A DNA stretch of 64,000 nucleotides, taken from assembly GCA_902520575.1 (NCBI GenBank), contig CABYOG010000001.1:11795-75794 (forward strand). Reading direction: 5' to 3'. Position 1 is the stretch's first letter. Each line of letters opens with the position of its first letter. The notes under the pieces were generated by a model. That model saw only the letters and a program-made list of their open reading frames with translations. It was not told the DNA's origin and searched no databases. Both the position numbers and the translations under genes were made by a program. Shown piece by piece: positions 18,101-26,117 of this stretch. This DNA is from an uncultured SAR116 cluster alpha proteobacterium (GTDB taxonomy: Bacteria; Pseudomonadota; Alphaproteobacteria; Puniceispirillales; Puniceispirillaceae).

Positions 18101-18228
18101 TTGGTTTCCAATTTCTGATAAGAGGGCGCATAGCTACAGTGTTGATTTATCCCTGCATCTACCAATATATTGCAGATCATCAACTTGGCAATAAAACATG
18201 ACACAAGACCAAATGGAAAAGGGGGTTA

Positions 18229-18417
18229 ATGCTGAAAGTGCTCCTATCAATTCTGTTGGTCACAGTAATTTTGAGCATGCTAATACGCATGTCACATTCT
18301 TTGTCTGCCCGGGCTAAAACCCTCCTCCGGCATCCGTTGGCTAGGACAATAATTTTTCAGGCTGTCCTGCGCCTTATTCCCATTTTCATGCAAAGGCGTT
18401 TACACCCTTATGTTTAG
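18229..18417 (+). CDS. Possible small membrane peptide of 62 residues
   Basis: This short frame begins at ATG 18229 behind a purine-rich GGAAAAGGGGG stretch that could serve as ribosome site, although it is very close to the ATG. The product has one hydrophobic N-terminal span (LKVLLSILLVTVILSMLI) followed by a basic region rich in Arg and Leu. Its stop overlaps the convergent uronate dehydrogenase stop by four bases, as real genes in this window do. I do not recognise a family. It could be a genuine small membrane protein or chance. Confidence 0.35.
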   Translation: MLKVLLSILLVTVILSMLIRMSHSLSARAKTLLRHPLARTIIFQAVLRLIPIFMQRRLHPYV

Positions 18418-19217
18418 TCATCTTCGGAAGCGTATATCGGATCAATTGTAAAATAACCACCCTGATAGACAGCGTCAGGCGCGTCGGGCTTGGGGCGTTC
18501 CATTCTTCTATCCAAAGATTCTTGAAAATTCCGCCCATTATCTTTTGGTTGCCAACCGAGATAGGCGGTTCCCGAATTGTCCCACCATTTTCCATCATTA
18601 TCTGAAATACCGTAAATAATAGGGCAGCCAAGTTGTGATATGTTGAAAATGCAGTCAATTAGGGCGGTGAAATCGTCATAAGACATCCAGGTCGCCATCA
18701 TTCTATGATTTTTTGGCTCCGGAAAACAGGAACCGATCCGCACTATTGCTGTTTCTATCCCAAATTTATCATAATAAAGACTGGCAATAGCTTCACCAAA
18801 AACCTTCGAGACGCCGTAAAGACCATCTGGACGCGGCAGGGCTTTATCATCAAGATAATCCGTCTGTTTATAAAAGCCTACAGCATGGTTCGAGCTGGCA
18901 AACAGGATGCGTGTGCAACCTGTTTTTCTTGCTGCTTCATATAGATTGTACACGCCCTCAATGTTGGCGGGGCGAATTGAAGACCATGATTTTTCTATTG
19001 AAATGCCGCCAAAATGAACAATGCCATTACAGCCCTTCACAAGTTTATAAACATCATCTTCTTTACTTAGGTCGCAGTAGACGATCTCTTCATTTGGGGC
19101 TGCATCACCCAAATCATTAATGTCAGATACACGCAAAATTTCCGCTAGCGGTGCAAGTTTTTTACGCAAAACTGAGCCAATACTTCCAGCAGCGCCTGTT
19201 AGCAGAAGTCGTTCCAT
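18414..19217 (-). CDS. udh: Uronate dehydrogenase-like NAD-dependent SDR/epimerase
   Basis: Uronate dehydrogenase oxidises galacturonate or glucuronate to the aldaro-lactone with NAD. This 267-residue protein has the nucleotide motif TGAAGSIG at residues 7-14, the ASSNH motif at 107-111 and YGVSK with Tyr134 and Lys138. It also has the uronate-dehydrogenase blocks ANIEGVYNLYEAAR and RIGSCFPEPKNHRM. ATG 19217 was chosen because AAAGGA, overlapping the end of the upstream gene, is seven bases away. It is four bases downstream of an SMP-30-type lactonase, which would open the lactone product, so the two make a coherent pair. Confidence 0.82.
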   Translation of the reverse strand: MERLLLTGAAGSIGSVLRKKLAPLAEILRVSDINDLGDAAPNEEIVYCDLSKEDDVYKLVKGCNGIVHFGGISIEKSWSSIRPANIEGVYNLYEAARKTGCTRILFASSNHAVGFYKQTDYLDDKALPRPDGLYGVSKVFGEAIASLYYDKFGIETAIVRIGSCFPEPKNHRMMATWMSYDDFTALIDCIFNISQLGCPIIYGISDNDGKWWDNSGTAYLGWQPKDNGRNFQESLDRRMERPKPDAPDAVYQGGYFTIDPIYASEDD

Positions 19218-19221
19218 GTAG

Positions 19222-20109
19222 TTATCCTTTGAAACGTGGCTGCCTAAGGCCTGTAACGCCAAGGCCTTTTATAGCAAACAGACCACCTGCATCCGGCTGG
19301 TTGGCTTCGCTTTCCTCAGTCAGGCCAAAGCCAATAGAAGTTAGATATAATATGTCGAGGTTTTTGCTACCAAACATTGGTTTGGTGGGTTTTTCAACAG
19401 GCACATCCAGCGTAAATAGCAGTTCACCCTCTGGCGAAATGCGGTAAATCTGCCAACCGCTGACACCAGCCATCCAATAGCAGCCTTCTGCGTCAACAGT
19501 GCCGCCGTCTGGTCTTCCGTTAACCTGGCGGGTATCAAAAAAAGTTTTAGCTTCTCCGGTTAAACCGGTCGCGCTGTCATAAGTGCAAGACCAAATCGTG
19601 CGAGTCAGTTTGTTGCTGTCCGAAAAATAAATAGTGTCCCCGTTTGGCGAGAAAGCGAGGCCGTTGGTAGTATAGAACAGTTTGTCCATCTCAGTCAGCT
19701 TCAAGTCTGTATCAAGCAGATAAAACTTCCCCTGTTGTTTAGGCTCGCCACCATCTTTCATGGTTCCTGCCCAAAACCGCCCGGCTGGGTCTACCGTGCC
19801 ATCATTAAACCTGTTTTCTGGCAGATCTTTTTCGGGATCTATAATATGCCGTTTCTGGCCAGTGTGCGGGTCAAAAAACCAGAAGCCCGATTTGGCAGCC
19901 ACAACAAGGCCGCCATGCTCACGTCTTGCAATACAGCCAACAGGTTCGCCAAATGCAAAACTCTGGTTACTCTTATCTTCCGGATTATAACAGTGTATCA
20001 AACCACCCGTAATATCCACCCACCATAGTCTCTGATCTTCTGTGTCCCAGACTGCGCCCTCGCCAAGACGCTCTGCTCCAGCAACGATTGTTGAGATTTC
20101 AACTGACAT
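19222..20109 (-). CDS. SMP-30/gluconolactonase/LRE-type lactonase
   Basis: The 295-residue protein is a six-bladed SMP-30-family lactonase. Visible features are LGEGAVWD (Glu in metal position, near residue 17), WWVDI, PENRFNDGTVDPAGRFWAGTM (Asn/Asp metal ligands around residues 99-115), FYTTNGLAFSPNGDTIYFSDS and VNGRPDGGTVDAEGCYW. These supply the usual divalent-metal ligands. It should hydrolyse a sugar-acid lactone in the cytosol; aldarolactone from the adjacent uronate dehydrogenase is the obvious candidate. It is first in the two-gene unit. Confidence 0.85.
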   Translation of the reverse strand: MSVEISTIVAGAERLGEGAVWDTEDQRLWWVDITGGLIHCYNPEDKSNQSFAFGEPVGCIARREHGGLVVAAKSGFWFFDPHTGQKRHIIDPEKDLPENRFNDGTVDPAGRFWAGTMKDGGEPKQQGKFYLLDTDLKLTEMDKLFYTTNGLAFSPNGDTIYFSDSNKLTRTIWSCTYDSATGLTGEAKTFFDTRQVNGRPDGGTVDAEGCYWMAGVSGWQIYRISPEGELLFTLDVPVEKPTKPMFGSKNLDILYLTSIGFGLTEESEANQPDAGGLFAIKGLGVTGLRQPRFKG

Positions 20110-20267
20110 CGGGTTGTCCCCAATTTTAATTTAATTTCCTCTCTAACTCTAACAGATGGATGTAAGAAAGTCAGTCCTTACAAAAAAAGGATTGAAGCAA
20201 AAAGATGACGCCGTAGCGCTTGCAGTGCTAGACTACTGAACCTAACAATGCAAAGAATGAGGGAGGC

Positions 20268-20945
20268 ATGTCCAAACAGATACGGATATTAGTTTATGGA
20301 GACTCAAATAGCTGGGGGTATTTGGATAACCAACAGGGGATGAGATATGACAGGCGGTGGCCAATAGAGATGTCCAGACATCTGTCTAAAACCCTTCCAG
20401 TAACATTGATCGAAGAATGTTTGCCTGGTCGCACAACAGATCTTGATGATCCAGTGATGGGCAATGGATTTAATGGAAGAGCCCATTTAGAAACAGTTTT
20501 GCGCTCGCATCAGCCTCTTGACCATATTGTGATTATGTTGGGAACAAATGATTTAAAGGCCCGGTTTGACAGGTCAGCTGACGATATTGCACTAGCCTTT
20601 ATAAGCTTGGGCCAACTTGCCCGTAACCTAGCTGTAGGTCAGGGGAGCTGGGCAGCAGCACAGCCAGCAGATGTCACTTTGATTTGTCCTATTGTGATTG
20701 GCCGGCGGGCAAGTGATCCTGCCTGGGAAAGAGCAGAAGAATGGACAGGTGCTCTCGAAAAATCTTCTGGTCTTTCATCTGCTATTCAGATAGCTGGTGC
20801 GGCTGTCAGCTTGCGAGTAATTGATGGCAACCAGTTTGGCTGTTCTTCAGAAAACGATCCGATCCATTGGAGTGAAGACACCCATTTAGAGTTTGGCGCT
20901 GGCATTGCAAGCATCTTTCAAAAACAGATCCTTGGGAAAACGTAA
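20268..20945 (+). CDS. SGNH-fold hydrolase (arylesterase/acyltransferase-like)
   Basis: This 225-residue esterase has GDSN with Ser13 (block I), the GTND motif at 92-95 and the Asp197/His200 pair in DPIHWSEDTHLEFG. The spacing and the PIVIGRRASDPAWERAEEW segment resemble the octameric arylesterase group that includes the Mycobacterium smegmatis acyltransferase. It has no signal peptide, so it is cytosolic. A GGGAGG ribosome site precedes the ATG. It stands alone and diverges from the lactonase gene; it may deacylate sugar acids or other esters in this area, which is inference. Confidence 0.8.
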   Translation: MSKQIRILVYGDSNSWGYLDNQQGMRYDRRWPIEMSRHLSKTLPVTLIEECLPGRTTDLDDPVMGNGFNGRAHLETVLRSHQPLDHIVIMLGTNDLKARFDRSADDIALAFISLGQLARNLAVGQGSWAAAQPADVTLICPIVIGRRASDPAWERAEEWTGALEKSSGLSSAIQIAGAAVSLRVIDGNQFGCSSENDPIHWSEDTHLEFGAGIASIFQKQILGKT

Positions 20946-21112
20946 TTATATTTTAAGTTAAATCGCTGCTGGACTGAGGCTGCGCCTTGAGAAAGACATT
21001 TCGCACTTCAGCATAAGAAATGCTCGTCATTTGAGAATTTTCTCTTTTGGTTTTGCAGCGCACAAGATAATTTAATGCTAATGTTCCGCAAAGACGATTA
21101 AAAGAGAGAAGA

Positions 21113-22366
21113 ATGCCAACAATTTCAAATGAATTACTGAATGATATTCGGTCAAAATTTGCTCAGATAGACAGCTGCCCTGTTCAAGGACAACGTGTGT
21201 TTTTTGAAAATGCGGGTGGGGCATTAACCTTAAATAAGGTGGTTGATGTGTCACGTGACTATGCGGCGATTCCAGATAATCAGGGCCGTGATAATCCTGG
21301 CTCACACGAACTGGTGCGGGTTATTCAGAAGGCAAAGGATGATCTGCGCGTATTTATGAATGCTCCGTCAGGTCAGTTTTTCGTCGGTGAAAGTGGAACT
21401 GAATTGATTTTTAGGCTGGTGATGAATGCCTGCCTTGGCACAGAAGATGGCGGAGTGGTGCTTGGCTCTACTGTTGAACATCCGGCAACCAGAAGCGCGT
21501 GTGCACGTTGGTCAAAAGTCAGTCGTAAGACCCATGTTTTGATCGCGCATGATGATGATCTTGGTTTGGTAAAGGCAGAAGATTATACCGCACATGTAAC
21601 GCAAGCCACCAAAGTGGCGACCATTCTGCATACCTCTCCCGTTACCGGAATGGGAATGGATGTTGCGGCAATTTCGAAAGCTATTCGGGCTGTCTCGCCG
21701 GATTGTTATATAATTGTTGATGGTATTCAGCATGCAGCTCATGGGCAAATTGATATTGCCTCTTATGATGTGGATGGTTACGTAATTTCTCCATATAAGA
21801 TGTTTTCCCGGCATGGTTATGGTCTAGCTTGGATTTCAGACCGGTTGACAGACCTGCCGCATGACTCTCTTGTTGGCGGACCCGAGCATAATTGGGAACT
21901 GGGCACTCGAGATACCGGTGCTTATGCTACAATCTCAGAAGTCGTTGATTATCTGGAATGGCTGGGCAGTAATGTAACAGAATCTGTTGATAAACGAACA
22001 AGATTTATCGCTGCAGGTGCAGCTATCCACGCACACGAAAAGAGGCTGACTGATGCTATGATCAATGGTACGGGCAATTTACCTGGCCTTGTTGAAATGG
22101 ACAAAGTCAAAATCATTGGAGGTGTCGATAATCCTGCGCGTGAAGGTCTGGTTTCGCTTGTGGTTGACGGATTAAATTCAGCTGATGTAGTGAAAAAATT
22201 GAACGAGCAGGGCATCAGAACGCATCTGCGCAAAGCTGATCATTATTCTGGAAACATTCTGGACCCTTTAGGGCTGGATGGCTGTGTACGGGTGTCCATG
22301 TGTCACTACAATAGTGAACATGAGGTTGCTCAGTTTTTAGCAGCCATGAAAACAATCGCTGCTTAA
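21113..22366 (+). CDS. Class V aminotransferase/cysteine desulfurase-like PLP enzyme
   Basis: The 417-residue protein is a fold-type I class V PLP enzyme. The Schiff-base lysine is Lys229 in ISPYKMFSRHGYG. Asp203 and His207 in VDGIQHAAHG match the pyridine and substrate positions, and FENAGGALTL lies near residue 31. The region after FFVGESGTE binds the phosphate. It lacks the mobile cysteine loop of IscS or SufS housekeeping enzymes, so lyase or aminotransferase chemistry on a specialised substrate is more likely. It is flanked by an SGNH hydrolase and, convergent with a four-base stop overlap, an EamA exporter. Confidence 0.78.
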   Translation: MPTISNELLNDIRSKFAQIDSCPVQGQRVFFENAGGALTLNKVVDVSRDYAAIPDNQGRDNPGSHELVRVIQKAKDDLRVFMNAPSGQFFVGESGTELIFRLVMNACLGTEDGGVVLGSTVEHPATRSACARWSKVSRKTHVLIAHDDDLGLVKAEDYTAHVTQATKVATILHTSPVTGMGMDVAAISKAIRAVSPDCYIIVDGIQHAAHGQIDIASYDVDGYVISPYKMFSRHGYGLAWISDRLTDLPHDSLVGGPEHNWELGTRDTGAYATISEVVDYLEWLGSNVTESVDKRTRFIAAGAAIHAHEKRLTDAMINGTGNLPGLVEMDKVKIIGGVDNPAREGLVSLVVDGLNSADVVKKLNEQGIRTHLRKADHYSGNILDPLGLDGCVRVSMCHYNSEHEVAQFLAAMKTIAA

Positions 22367-23289
22367 TTCACCAGATGGTTTTCAATGGGCTTTGATCGGG
22401 AAATAACAGTCAGCCCCGTTATAACGATGATGATTGATAAGAAATGATATAAACCGAACGCTTCATTCAAAATCAGTACACCCAGAGCCGCGCTATAAAT
22501 AGGCACAAGGTTGGAATACACGCCGGCCCGGTCCGGGCCTATTAAATCAACCCCACGCATATAAAAAACCTGTGATATAAACGACGGAATGAGTGAGATG
22601 AATAAAACAATTAACCAGGCTAGTTGAGTAGCTGGCCATTGTGCCGTGCCTTGAGTGACTTCAATAAGTAAAATGGGAATAGATAAAACCCATGCCGCTC
22701 CAGCAAAGACTGTCATCATGGTCATATTATCGATATCCGGACGATTTTGAAGGCCTATGGTATAACCGGCGTAAAAGATGCAGGCACCTAGCATTATCCA
22801 GTCACCTTTATTGATTTGCAGTACAACTAACAATGAAAAATCACCTTTACTAATAATAAGAAAAACACCAGCCATCGTCAGAATTGTTCCGATAATCTGA
22901 CCGAAAGTCAGTTTAGTTTTTAAAATCAATGTTACACCTATCAAGATGAACATTGGCATAGCACATTGAATAAGGCCCAGATTAATTGCTGTCGTCGATT
23001 GTGCAGCCATATAAAAAAGCGTGTTGAAAAACGAGAGACCTAAGGCACCCATCATAAATACCCATGGCCATTTACCTTTTAGCTTGGGCAAAGCTGCAGG
23101 CAGTTCTTTGCGTTTGGTCATCAGCAGAATGGCAAAAACAATTGTCCACCGCATGAACACAATCACAAGAGGAGACACTTCACCAACAGCGAGGCGGCCG
23201 GCAATAGTATTTCCCGCCCATCCTAATGTGGCGAGGCTGAGAAGAAGAGGTGCGGATGTAAAGGCAGAGCTCAGAAGCCTAGAAACCAT
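22363..23289 (-). CDS. EamA/DMT family transporter
   Basis: This is a 308-residue ten-span inner-membrane protein with the two-repeat EamA pattern: LATLGWAGNTIAGRLAVGE at the first span, TAINLGLIQCAMPMFILIGVTLILKTKL at the end of repeat one and YSNLVPIYSAALGVLILNEAFGLYHFL in repeat two. Members export or import metabolites, often amino acids; the substrate is not inferable. It overlaps the aminotransferase stop on the other strand by four bases and lies 45 bases downstream of the PcaD-like gene. Confidence 0.8.
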   Translation of the reverse strand: MVSRLLSSAFTSAPLLLSLATLGWAGNTIAGRLAVGEVSPLVIVFMRWTIVFAILLMTKRKELPAALPKLKGKWPWVFMMGALGLSFFNTLFYMAAQSTTAINLGLIQCAMPMFILIGVTLILKTKLTFGQIIGTILTMAGVFLIISKGDFSLLVVLQINKGDWIMLGACIFYAGYTIGLQNRPDIDNMTMMTVFAGAAWVLSIPILLIEVTQGTAQWPATQLAWLIVLFISLIPSFISQVFYMRGVDLIGPDRAGVYSNLVPIYSAALGVLILNEAFGLYHFLSIIIVITGLTVISRSKPIENHLVN

Positions 23290-23334
23290 AAAAATCCTTT
23301 TTCTGATAATGAATATGCCGCGCGGCTAGGTGCG

Positions 23335-24132
23335 CTAAGGCGCGGTGTGGTCAGCTAGAAATTTGGAAATAATTTCGCTGAGCATCTCAGGTTGCTCAAC
23401 ACAGGGAATGTGGCCTGCCCCCTTGATTAATTTGAAATCTGCGTTCGGAATGAGGTTAGCTGTGTCAAGCACAATTTCTGGTGGTGTTGAGCCATCATCC
23501 TCACCCACTACACAAATCACAGGCAAATCAAGATGGACTGCAGCCGAGGTTAAATCAGCATTCCGCAGGGCCGTCGCTGTCCCCAAATATCCCTGAAGAG
23601 GTGTCCGCAAAAACATATTACAATAGCCTGCCAGCTCATCTGAACGATGGGCGTGAAAATCTTGTGTAAACCAACGTTGCATATTTCCATCCACCAAAGC
23701 TGAGAGCCCTTCTGAACCAGCAGCTTGCAAACGTTCATCCCACATCTCAGAATTTCCAATTTTTGAAGCTGTATCGCATAAAATTAGTCCCTTTGTAAGA
23801 TCGGGGCGGAGGGTGGCTAACCTCTGTGCGATCATTCCGCCAACAGATAAGCCACAGATAAAAACATCCTTCTTCCCCATTAAGTCAAGCAGACCTGCTA
23901 AATCGCCAACTAGTTCATCAAGGTGGTAGGGAGGGCTTCCTATATCGGATAAGCCGTGGCCACGATTGTCATAGGTAATAATTTCCGCCTTGCCAACAAG
24001 CCTAACGATAACATCCCGCCAGATACGGAAATCTGTGGCTAGTGAATTTGAAAAAACAAGGACAGGACTACCCTCTGGCGCAGTAATATGTTGATAGTGT
24101 AGGGTGATGTCGTTAATTCTAGCAAATTGCAT
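23335..24132 (-). CDS. Alpha/beta hydrolase, 3-oxoadipate enol-lactonase (PcaD)-like
   Basis: This 265-residue alpha/beta hydrolase has nucleophile Ser96 in CGLSVGGM, an acid in GEDDGSTP (Asp212/213) and His241 in GAGHIPCVEQPE. The N-terminus MQFARINDITLHYQ and the YDNRGHGLSD block match PcaD proteins that open enol-lactones in the beta-ketoadipate pathway. No other pca genes are in the window, so the true substrate may be another lactone, plausible next to the sugar-acid genes. It is the first gene of a likely unit with the EamA exporter. Confidence 0.72.
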   Translation of the reverse strand: MQFARINDITLHYQHITAPEGSPVLVFSNSLATDFRIWRDVIVRLVGKAEIITYDNRGHGLSDIGSPPYHLDELVGDLAGLLDLMGKKDVFICGLSVGGMIAQRLATLRPDLTKGLILCDTASKIGNSEMWDERLQAAGSEGLSALVDGNMQRWFTQDFHAHRSDELAGYCNMFLRTPLQGYLGTATALRNADLTSAAVHLDLPVICVVGEDDGSTPPEIVLDTANLIPNADFKLIKGAGHIPCVEQPEMLSEIISKFLADHTAP

Positions 24133-24387
24133 GATCAGTTGGTGTCCTTTAGAGAAGGGTTTTCACTTCTATTGGCATACTCTCTTGGCAAGGCAAAATC
24201 CAGTATGCTTAACTGGAAGCCAATCCGCGTGACAGTCTGGAAGAGAATTTTTACCTGCCTTAGTAGGGAATAAAAGTGCAGCGAGCGTAAGCCTTTAATC
24301 TTGTGGTGTGTCTGGCTCATCTGATCAGAGGCATAAAGTTAGAATTCTGAAAACATTCATGTTTGTCCCTACACTTGAGGAGAGCTA

Positions 24388-25311
24388 ATGTCAGAAGCTG
24401 AACAGAGACCAGCCTTTATTGGAGTTGATTGGGGAACCAGTTCATTCCGTGCCTGGCTGTTTGATGACAAAGGGGGTGTGTTGGACCTTGTTCAAGGACC
24501 TTTTGGCATCAGACAAATAACAGAACGGTCGTTTGAAAAAACGCTGCGGATGGCAATCGGCAGTTGGTTGGTAGAACATGAAGATATAGCTATTATCATG
24601 TGCGGAATGATTGGTAGTGCGCAGGGCTGGTATGAAGCTGGATATCTGTCTGGTCAAATTGGTGTTGATGAGCTTTCTTCAGGAATGGTTAAGGTGCCTG
24701 ACACGCAATTAAATGTGATGATTGTTCCTGGAATAAGAGGTGTATCTGTCGCTGGCTTAAATGATGTTGTTCGCGGTGAGGAGACATTGCTGGCAGGATG
24801 TTTACAGCAACAAACAGACTGCGAGGCTGTGTTTTGTTTGCCAGGCACGCATTCAAAATGGATTGTTGCAAGAGAGGGCCAAGTTAATAAGCTGACGACA
24901 TTTATGACAGGTGAGTTGTTTGAATTGATGCGAACGCGCTCTATACTTGCGCCACTCATAGATAGCCAGGCAGTTGCAGACAGTAGGTCAGATATATTCT
25001 GTAAAGGGCTTACACTTGCTAAAAGTGCCGCTGGCCTGCTGCATCAGATGTTTGCAATCCGTGCGGGTGCTTTGACAGGTCAATTCGCCAAGTCAGATAT
25101 ACTTACCTTGTTATCTGGTGTGCTGGTTGGTGCTGAATGTTTGGCTGCAAAGTCACTTGTACAGAATAGGTCTGTTACTTTGATGTCGTCTGGAGATCTG
25201 AAGCAGACTTATCAGAACGCATTTGAACATTTTGGTTTCGTTTTTAATGTCGCAGATTCAGAACAGGCTGCACAGAAAGGCTTGTTTTCAATATTCAATC
25301 AAATTCAATAG
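24388..25311 (+). CDS. dgoK: 2-dehydro-3-deoxygalactonokinase (DgoK) family
   Basis: DgoK phosphorylates 2-keto-3-deoxy sugar acids with ATP. This 307-residue protein opens with FIGVDWGTSSFRAWLFDD (phosphate-1 loop), then has MCGMIGSAQGW, the adenosine-side segment FCLPGTHSKWI near residue 150 and a late LLSGVLVGAECLAA near residue 245. These fit the family, and the length is typical. The start ATG lies behind GAGGAG. It has no DgoA aldolase partner nearby. Together with uronate dehydrogenase and SMP-30 it suggests catabolism of acidic sugars through 2-keto-3-deoxy intermediates. It ends two bases before the convergent TSUP gene. Confidence 0.83.
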   Translation: MSEAEQRPAFIGVDWGTSSFRAWLFDDKGGVLDLVQGPFGIRQITERSFEKTLRMAIGSWLVEHEDIAIIMCGMIGSAQGWYEAGYLSGQIGVDELSSGMVKVPDTQLNVMIVPGIRGVSVAGLNDVVRGEETLLAGCLQQQTDCEAVFCLPGTHSKWIVAREGQVNKLTTFMTGELFELMRTRSILAPLIDSQAVADSRSDIFCKGLTLAKSAAGLLHQMFAIRAGALTGQFAKSDILTLLSGVLVGAECLAAKSLVQNRSVTLMSSGDLKQTYQNAFEHFGFVFNVADSEQAAQKGLFSIFNQIQ

Positions 25312-25313
25312 GG

Positions 25314-26084
25314 CTAAAGTAGGCCAGTCATAATCAAACGCGCGCCTAAAATTAAAAACACACTTAATACAATTTTGCGGAATAAATCCTGAGAAATATA
25401 GCTGCGCATCAACTCGCCAATGCGAAATCCTATAACAACAGCTATCAGGCCCAAGACTGACTGCAACGCCGCCTCAAAGGTCAGCACACCTGACAAGATG
25501 AGCCCAGCTGCAAGCGGGAAGCAACCTGCAAGGAACAAAAAGCCTGAGGCGCCGATAAATTCCTCTTTTGATACATCGCGGGCCAAGAGATACATTGCCA
25601 CTGGTGGTGACCAAATAGAACTAAGCCCACCCAAGATTCCTGAGATCAAGCCTACACCGACCTGCCATCCCAAATGACTAGATATAGGAAGGGTCATGCC
25701 AAATAAAAGATTAAGAGAAAACACAACCATCGCCACACCAATTGCCACTGTTAATAGGGCGGTTGGGTAAGAAGCGATAAACAAAGAGGTGATGAAAATA
25801 CTGAACATAATAGTAAGTGCAAAGTATTTATATTTTTGTGCTGTTTGGCGACGCTCTTCTGAACGAAAAAATTGCATGATGTTGGCGAAGATGATCGGCA
25901 GAACCATTAAGGAGATGGCTGTCTTTGGGTCGATAAAAATCGTCAATAGAGCCATTGCTGCAGCAGGCAGGCCGATACCTAAAAATCCTTTAATGATGCC
26001 TGAACATAAAAAGGCAGCAAGAATGACTGGAATATAGTGAACAGGCAAGTTCGGCAGCAGTAATACTTGCAAAACGTCAGTCAC
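25314..26084 (-). CDS. TauE/SafE (TSUP) family anion exporter, likely sulfite exporter
   Basis: This is a 256-residue protein with about eight spans. The TSUP pattern is IIKGFLGIGLPAAAMALL in the first repeat and GVGLISGILGGLSSIWSPPVAMYLL in the second. It is the last gene of the minus-strand run tctC-tctB-tctA-sauS-sauT-TSUP and starts 33 bases after the sauT stop. In sulfonate degraders a TauE-type carrier exports the sulfite released by sulfoacetaldehyde acetyltransferase. Its position therefore supports a sulfite-export role, although TSUP proteins also move other organic anions. Confidence 0.78.
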   Translation of the reverse strand: MTDVLQVLLLPNLPVHYIPVILAAFLCSGIIKGFLGIGLPAAAMALLTIFIDPKTAISLMVLPIIFANIMQFFRSEERRQTAQKYKYFALTIMFSIFITSLFIASYPTALLTVAIGVAMVVFSLNLLFGMTLPISSHLGWQVGVGLISGILGGLSSIWSPPVAMYLLARDVSKEEFIGASGFLFLAGCFPLAAGLILSGVLTFEAALQSVLGLIAVVIGFRIGELMRSYISQDLFRKIVLSVFLILGARLIMTGLL

Positions 26085-26117
26085 AGTAAACCCTCACCAC
26101 ATGGCTTTGTCGGCTTG

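Noticed and set aside
24135..24320. 61-codon minus-strand frame just upstream of the PcaD-like gene
   Set aside because: No ribosome site, no recognisable domain, and a basic, unstructured composition; it ends at the PcaD start region only by chance as far as I can tell.
24320..24329. Perfect 10-base palindrome TCTGATCAGA upstream of dgoK as a possible operator
   Set aside because: A single short palindrome, about 60 bases from the start codon, with no second copy near other sugar-acid genes that I noticed; too weak to call.
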